A stretch of DNA of 64,000 bases from Bacteroidota bacterium (GTDB taxonomy: Bacteria > Bacteroidota > Bacteroidia > Chitinophagales > Chitinophagaceae). Positions 59,499 to 64,000 of this stretch are shown here, one piece after another. The notes under the pieces are model-generated. The model saw only the letters and a program-made list of their open reading frames with translations, was not told where the DNA came from and ran no database searches. Numbering within the stretch: position 1 is the stretch's first letter; each line of letters starts with the position of its first letter. The translations under genes were made by a program, and so were the position numbers. Where the stretch lies: the NCBI GenBank assembly GCA_030706735.1, contig JAUZNZ010000003.1, forward strand, positions 124,001 through 188,000, in the 5' to 3' direction.

Positions 59499-60644
59499 AT
59501 GAAAGAGTTCCCTGACGAGACGACCGGCAAAGATGAAAATGTGCAGCATTTTCTCGAACTGATCCGTAAATCCAGACGGGGAAAGTTCAAGGTCTATATC
59601 GGCATGAGCGCCGGTGTCGGAAAGACCTACCGGATGCTGCAGGAGGCGCGCACCTTGCTACGCAACGGCATCGACGTCAAAATAGGATATATCGAGACCC
59701 ATGGGAGGCAGGAGACGCACGATCTCCTGGAAGGCCTTCCGGTCATGCCAAGACGCAAATTGTTCTACAAAGGCAAGGAACTGGAGGAGATGGACGTGCA
59801 GGCCATCATCAACCTGCACCCGGAAGTGGTCGTCGTCGATGAACTGGCGCACACGAACATCGAAGGCAGCCAGAATGAAAAACGCTGGCAGGATGTGATG
59901 GATATCCTGAATGCCGGCATCAACGTGATCAGCGCGGTGAATATCCAACATATCGAAAGCCTGAACGAGCAGGTAAAGAGCATTACGGGCGTGGAAGTGG
60001 CCGAACGAATCCCCGACCGGGTGTTGAAGGAGGCCGACGAGGTCGTCAATATCGACCTGACGGCGGACGAACTGGTCACGAGGCTGCAGGAGGGCAAGAT
60101 TTATACCCGCGATAAGATCGCCATCGCGCTTAAGAACTTCTTCCAGCCGGATAAGATCCTTCAGCTGCGCGAACTGGCCCTCAAGGAGGTGGCCTCCCAG
60201 GTGGAACGGAAGATCGAGTCCGAATTGCCCAAGGGCGCCCACCTGAGGACGGAACGTTTCCTGGCCTGCATCAGCAGCAACCATGAGACGGCGAAAAAGG
60301 TCATCCGGAAAACAGCCAGGCTGGCGACCTGGTATCACTCGAAATGGTTCGTACTCTATGTTCAGACGCCCAGGGAGGATGGGGACAAGATCGGCCTGGC
60401 TGCCCAACGCCATCTCATCAATAACTTCAAGCTCGCCACCGAACTGGGCGCCGAAGTGATCAGGATAAAGGAGCGGCAGATCGCCAAAGGCATTATGGAA
60501 GTGGCCGATCAGCAGGCCATTACCACGATCTGCATCGGCAAGCCGCACCTTAATTTATACAACGTAATTTTGAGCACGGCGGTGTTCAACCAGCTCCTGA
60601 ATAAGCTGGCCGCCCTGGATATCGATATCGTAATACTTTCATGA
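59499..60644 (+). CDS. kdpD: Truncated KdpD: cytoplasmic sensor domains only
   Basis: A 381-residue protein equal to the N-terminal part of KdpD. Residues ~28-240 are the KdpD ATP-binding domain (Walker A MSAGVGKTYRM, VDELAHTN, AVNIQHIESLN, ADEVVNIDLTADELVTRLQE), and residues ~250-381 are a universal stress protein-like domain (FLACISSNHETAKKVIRKTA ... TTICIGKPHLNLYNVILSTA). The four membrane helices, GAF domain and kinase of E. coli KdpD are absent. It starts 5 bp after kdpC and ends 1 bp before the separate histidine kinase gene. It probably senses an internal signal (K+, ATP or c-di-AMP) and passes it to that kinase; this is inferred. Confidence 0.9.
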   Translation: MKEFPDETTGKDENVQHFLELIRKSRRGKFKVYIGMSAGVGKTYRMLQEARTLLRNGIDVKIGYIETHGRQETHDLLEGLPVMPRRKLFYKGKELEEMDVQAIINLHPEVVVVDELAHTNIEGSQNEKRWQDVMDILNAGINVISAVNIQHIESLNEQVKSITGVEVAERIPDRVLKEADEVVNIDLTADELVTRLQEGKIYTRDKIAIALKNFFQPDKILQLRELALKEVASQVERKIESELPKGAHLRTERFLACISSNHETAKKVIRKTARLATWYHSKWFVLYVQTPREDGDKIGLAAQRHLINNFKLATELGAEVIRIKERQIAKGIMEVADQQAITTICIGKPHLNLYNVILSTAVFNQLLNKLAALDIDIVILS

Positions 60645-60645
60645 C

Positions 60646-62346
60646 ATGAGCGTGCGGTTAAAAACAAAATTGTCCCTGGGACTGATCTTTCTTTTTGTCG
60701 TGATCCTGCTTTTTGGGATCCTGGGGCTCTTCTATATCAACCGCCTCAGCACCGAAGGGAGGCTTGTTCTCCAGAACAACCGCGAATCCCTGGTCTATGG
60801 CAATAATATGCTGCAGGCGCTCGAAGATGTGCATACCAACAAGGATGCGATCGAACAGTTCCGGGAAAACCTGAAAAGGCAACAGGGGAATATTACGGAG
60901 GTCGGGGAAAAAGAGGCGACGGATGATTTGACCCGGCTGTTCTCCGAATGGATCGCCGACCCTTCCGATTCCGCGGCATTTCCGCACATCCGGCGCGCCA
61001 TCTACAAGATATTGGAACTGAACGAAAATGCCATCCTGCGAAAGAGCGAGGGCGCCCAGCACACGGCGGAGAGCGCAAAGAATATATTGACGATCATTTT
61101 CACCGTCCTGACCCTGGTCGCATTTACCTTCATCTTTAACCTGCCCGGCATCATTTCCGATCCCATACGCAACCTGTCCGAAGGCATCCTCGAGATCGCG
61201 AGAAAGAATTATAAGAAAAGGATCTATCTCAAGCAGGACGACGAGTTCGGCGATCTCGCCAACGCATTTAATATCATGGCAGGCAAGCTCGATGAGTATG
61301 AAAGCAGCAACCTGGCCAAGATCAAATTCGAAAAAAGCCGCATCGAGACCATCATCAATCAGATGCGCGATGGGATCATCGGCCTGGATGAGAAAAGGAA
61401 TATCCTCTTCCTGAACGCGGTCGCGGAAAAATTGCTGGGCCTCCGCGAAGCGGATATTTCGGGCAGCTACGCCCCGGACATCGCCCTGAGAAACGATCTG
61501 GTACGCACCCTGCTGCAGGACGATTCGTCCAGGAAGGACCTCAAGATCTATGCGGACGGCAAGGAAAGCTATTTTAGCAAGGACGTGCTGAACGTGACAA
61601 ACAATGAGTCGGTGATCGGCCAGGTCATCGTGCTCCGGAATATCACACCCTTTCATGAATTGAATGAGGCGAAGACCAATTTCATTGCCACGGTCTCCCA
61701 TGAACTGAAAACCCCTCTCTCTTCCATCAAGATGAGCGCGAAGCTGCTGACGGACCTGCGGGTGGGCGGGCTGAACGACGAACAGAAGGAACTGATCCGC
61801 AGCATAACCGATGATGCCGACAGGCTCCTGAAGATCACCGGCGAACTCCTGAATATGTCTCAGTTGGAGACGGGGAATATTCAGTTGAAGATGCAAGCCG
61901 CCAGCCCCGGCGATATCGTCGAACAGTCGATCCGCGCAGTACTCTTCCAGGCCCAGCAAAGACAGATCCAGATCCGGACACACGTGGACGAAGGACTGCC
62001 GCCCATTCAGGCCGATGTGGAAAAGACATCCTGGGTACTGATCAATTTCCTGACTAATGCCATAAAATATTCGCCCGAAGGCGCCGAGGTCGAAGTGGAC
62101 GCATCCCGAAAGAACGGAAAGGTCGAGTTCACCGTGCGGGACCAGGGGAAGGGCATCGAGGAAAAATACCTGCCCCGCATTTTCGAGCGATACTTCAAAG
62201 TACCGGGCACCCATGACCGAAATGGCACCGGCCTGGGTTTGTCGATCTCCAAGGAATTCATCGAGGCCCAGGGCGGACAGATCTGGGTCGATAGCCGGAT
62301 CGGGGAGGGGAGCCGCTTCGGATTCTCTTTTGCCGCGGGTGGGTAA
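60646..62346 (+). CDS. HAMP-PAS sensor histidine kinase of the kdp locus
   Basis: A 566-residue membrane kinase. Two membrane helices (LGLIFLFVVILLFGILGLFY; IIFTVLTLVAFTFIFNLPGI) flank a ~115-residue periplasmic sensor, followed by HAMP (SDPIRNLSEGILEIARKNYK), PAS (INQMRDGIIGLDEKRNILFL), HisKA with phospho-His in TVSHELKTPLSSIKM, and HATPase_c (LINFLTNAIKYS; DQGKGIEEKYL; GTGLGLSISKEFIEAQGG). It is the last gene of the operon, next to truncated KdpD, and its likely partner is the NtrC-type regulator upstream of kdp. Its domain layout is unlike KdpD, so it replaces the kinase half by a different sensor. Confidence 0.92.
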   Translation: MSVRLKTKLSLGLIFLFVVILLFGILGLFYINRLSTEGRLVLQNNRESLVYGNNMLQALEDVHTNKDAIEQFRENLKRQQGNITEVGEKEATDDLTRLFSEWIADPSDSAAFPHIRRAIYKILELNENAILRKSEGAQHTAESAKNILTIIFTVLTLVAFTFIFNLPGIISDPIRNLSEGILEIARKNYKKRIYLKQDDEFGDLANAFNIMAGKLDEYESSNLAKIKFEKSRIETIINQMRDGIIGLDEKRNILFLNAVAEKLLGLREADISGSYAPDIALRNDLVRTLLQDDSSRKDLKIYADGKESYFSKDVLNVTNNESVIGQVIVLRNITPFHELNEAKTNFIATVSHELKTPLSSIKMSAKLLTDLRVGGLNDEQKELIRSITDDADRLLKITGELLNMSQLETGNIQLKMQAASPGDIVEQSIRAVLFQAQQRQIQIRTHVDEGLPPIQADVEKTSWVLINFLTNAIKYSPEGAEVEVDASRKNGKVEFTVRDQGKGIEEKYLPRIFERYFKVPGTHDRNGTGLGLSISKEFIEAQGGQIWVDSRIGEGSRFGFSFAAGG

Positions 62347-62740
62347 ACGCCGCTTCGTTCATTTTTTTTCTAATATTTAGCTAAGGGTTAGTAAGTAGAA
62401 ATTGATAATTTAATGGTTTGCAAAAGGTTTTTTGCATATGAATTCAAAAAGAAGTAAATTCATAGTCTAATAGGATAAGGTTTAATGGTTATGGTATTTG
62501 ATTAGAGCGTCCCCGCCTCCGGCGGGGATTTTTTTATTGACTTTTATTTACTTTTCAGGGTAAAAAGCCGTATATTTATATGCGAAACATTCTTTGTTTG
62601 TTACGTCCTGCTCACCAGGACCTTAGATGCGGATAGGCATCAACACCGAATATTTCTGGTCGAGGCCGGCTGATTAGTTGCCAGTAGATTGTTGTAAGTG
62701 TAACAATGGGTACTGCTCCTTATCATCAAATGAACGCCTG
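62347..62740. other. Intergenic region after the kdp operon
   Basis: AT-rich stretch (62350-62500) with no gene, then the strong terminator at 62511, then ~200 bp with a short hairpin (GTCCTG-CTCAC-CAGGAC near 62605) before the next gene. I see no protein gene or known RNA in it. Confidence 0.5.
62511..62536 (+). terminator. Intrinsic terminator of the kdp operon
   Basis: CCCCGCC pairs perfectly with GGCGGGG around a TCC loop, followed by ATTTTTTTATT. It lies 165 bp after the kinase stop. Confidence 0.85.
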
Positions 62741-64000
62741 ATGCAGAAGACAAACAATGGGCTGAACATCCTTACTGTCGAAGACAATCCCGCCGATCTT
62801 TTCTTCATTGAGCAACTGCTGCAAGGTTCCCGCCTGGAACTGGGCAAGCGTTGGTCTGCCGATCGCATCCGCATGGCCATAGACCTGCTCGAAAATGAAG
62901 AGGTTCATCTGGTGCTGCTGGATCTCAGCCTGCCGGATAGCTTCGGGATCAATACGTTCCTGCTCCTCAAACCCTTCGTCCAGCGGGTTCCCGTCATCAT
63001 ACTGACCGGCATGCCCGACATGAACCTCGCCCTGGAGGCCATAAAAGAAGGCGCGCAGGACTACCTGGTCAAAGGGGAATTCAATGAAAAGCTGCTCGCC
63101 AAATCCATCCAGTATAGTCTGGAGCGTAAACGTAATGTGGAAAGGCTCAGGGAAAGCAACGAACGGTTCAACACCGTCGTCAAGGCGACCAATGATGCCA
63201 TTTGGGACTGGGACCTCCGGACCAACGAGGTATTCCTCGTGGGGGACTCTTATAAACGCCTGTTCGGCTACGATATCGTTAACGCCATCACGCCGCAGGA
63301 TCTCTGGGAGAACTCCCTGCATCCTGACGATAAATGCCGGGTGATCGGGAAATTGCAAAGCACGATACAGGAAGGGGTCAAGACGCTCTGGGAAGATGAA
63401 TACCGTCTCCGGAAGAGCAACGGTGAATACGCCTATGTGCATGACCGGGGGTATATTATTTATTCGAATGAACAACAGCCGATCCGCGTGATCGGCGCTA
63501 TCCAGGACATTACTGCCAGAAAGCGTTCCGAACAGACCATCCTGGCGTCGGAAGAGAAATACAAGCAGATCTTTTACAATAGCCCTTATCCAACCTGGGT
63601 CTATGACCTTGTCACCCTCCAGATCATCGAGGTCAATGACGCCGCCCTCGCAAAATACGGGTTCAGCAAACAGGAGTTCCTGCGACTTACCATGAAGGAC
63701 CTTCAGCCGCCGGGGGATGGCGTCGAATTCCTCGAAACACTCAGGAACCCCGGCCTGATCCGCGTCATCGAAGGCAAATTATGGCACCATACCAATAAAA
63801 GGGGCGATGTCATGATCGTCCAGATCACTTCGCACCTGATCGACTATTTCGGCAGGACCTGTATGCAGGTGATCGTCAATGATGTGACCGAAAAGATCAG
63901 GCTCGAACGGGAACTTGCCCAGCAACAGAAACTGAAACAACAGCAGATCACCGAAGTCGTATTGGACGCGCAGGAACGGGAACGGTTCGAATTGGGACAG
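62741..64000 (+). CDS. Receiver-PAS-PAS sensor protein, 3' end outside window
   Basis: 420 codons are open from the ATG at 62741 to the window end. Residues 1-130 form a receiver domain (NILTVEDNPADLFFIEQLLQ; phosphoacceptor in VLLDLSLPDS; YLVKGEF at the signalling Lys). Two PAS domains follow (FNTVVKATNDAIWDWDLRTN ... YVHDRGYIIYSNEQQPIRVI; YKQIFYNSPYPTWVYDLVTL ...). The last visible part, QQQITEVVLDAQERERFELG, is the usual run-in to a HisKA_3 kinase, so the full gene is probably a hybrid histidine kinase. It is separated from the kdp operon by a terminator. Confidence 0.88.
   Translation, partial: MQKTNNGLNILTVEDNPADLFFIEQLLQGSRLELGKRWSADRIRMAIDLLENEEVHLVLLDLSLPDSFGINTFLLLKPFVQRVPVIILTGMPDMNLALEAIKEGAQDYLVKGEFNEKLLAKSIQYSLERKRNVERLRESNERFNTVVKATNDAIWDWDLRTNEVFLVGDSYKRLFGYDIVNAITPQDLWENSLHPDDKCRVIGKLQSTIQEGVKTLWEDEYRLRKSNGEYAYVHDRGYIIYSNEQQPIRVIGAIQDITARKRSEQTILASEEKYKQIFYNSPYPTWVYDLVTLQIIEVNDAALAKYGFSKQEFLRLTMKDLQPPGDGVEFLETLRNPGLIRVIEGKLWHHTNKRGDVMIVQITSHLIDYFGRTCMQVIVNDVTEKIRLERELAQQQKLKQQQITEVVLDAQERERFELGQ

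Noticed and set aside
60658-62214. 518-residue minus-strand frame opposite the kdp kinase
   Set aside because: Antisense to an obvious histidine kinase, with Gly/His/Asp-rich composition typical of shadow frames.

Overview
The window is a chromosomal segment of a fairly GC-rich Bacteroidota bacterium, most likely a Chitinophagaceae-like soil or plant-matter organism. Support comes from SusD and GH10/GH115 polysaccharide genes, a propeller-type hybrid-like histidine kinase (two-component propellers, Y_Y_Y, HisKA_3), an outer-membrane beta-barrel receptor, the ECF sigma gene context, a lysine-rich H1-like protein, the near absence of Shine-Dalgarno sequences, and the repeated presence of the Bacteroidota -7 promoter box TAnnTTTG a few bases before start codons. 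That box was used to choose many starts. The genus assignment is an inference.

Layout. 0-15.8 kb is mostly housekeeping: an AraC regulator cut by the left edge, mutS, an M28 peptidase, a SpoU-type RNA methyltransferase, a UbiA prenyltransferase, ruvX, def, rluD, lipB, a PLP-dependent deaminase/desulfhydrase, a nucleotidyltransferase, an ECF sigma factor paired with a membrane HtrA-like protease, a small repetitive lipoprotein and an Fsr-type MFS exporter. 15.8-30 kb is a plant-glycan region: a large glycosidase, a divergent GAPDH/E4PDH-like enzyme, GH92, GH115 alpha-glucuronidase with an SDR, a deletion scar joining a LacI tail to a SusD tail, a GH10 xylanase split by a carbohydrate-binding domain, and UxuA. 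Together these suggest attack on glucuronoxylan followed by glucuronate catabolism, but the SusC importer and the regulator have been lost at this locus.

30-39 kb holds a PNPOx-like protein, a propeller histidine kinase with a NarL-type regulator, a Tat-exported DsrE-like protein followed by a TsdA-like diheme cytochrome (possible thiosulfate/tetrathionate chemistry), a candidate small RNA, and an outer-membrane beta-barrel protein. 39-52.7 kb is an accessory patchwork of small regulators each next to a small enzyme (ArsR/SRPBCC-VOC, AraC/epimerase, TetR/alpha-beta hydrolase, AraC-GyrI, SDR, DoxX, Crp), with a broken NTF2-like gene and an AT-richer HigBA toxin-antitoxin segment that ends at a tRNA-Ser(CGA).

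53-62.5 kb is a complete Kdp potassium-ATPase locus with an unusual control module: a sigma-54-dependent NtrC-type regulator in place of KdpE, a possible sigma-54 promoter, three tiny membrane proteins (one is KdpF), kdpABC, a KdpD reduced to its cytoplasmic sensor domains, and a separate transmembrane HAMP-PAS kinase. After a strong terminator, the window ends inside a receiver-PAS-PAS protein.

Strongest candidates for something undescribed: the split Kdp regulatory module with its leader peptides; the ECF sigma/membrane-protease pair; a 20-nt sequence found identically beside two unrelated terminators, one of which looks like a ~70-nt small RNA; and the symmetric face-to-face rluD/lipB promoters. 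No CRISPR array, rRNA gene, intact insertion sequence or prophage was seen.
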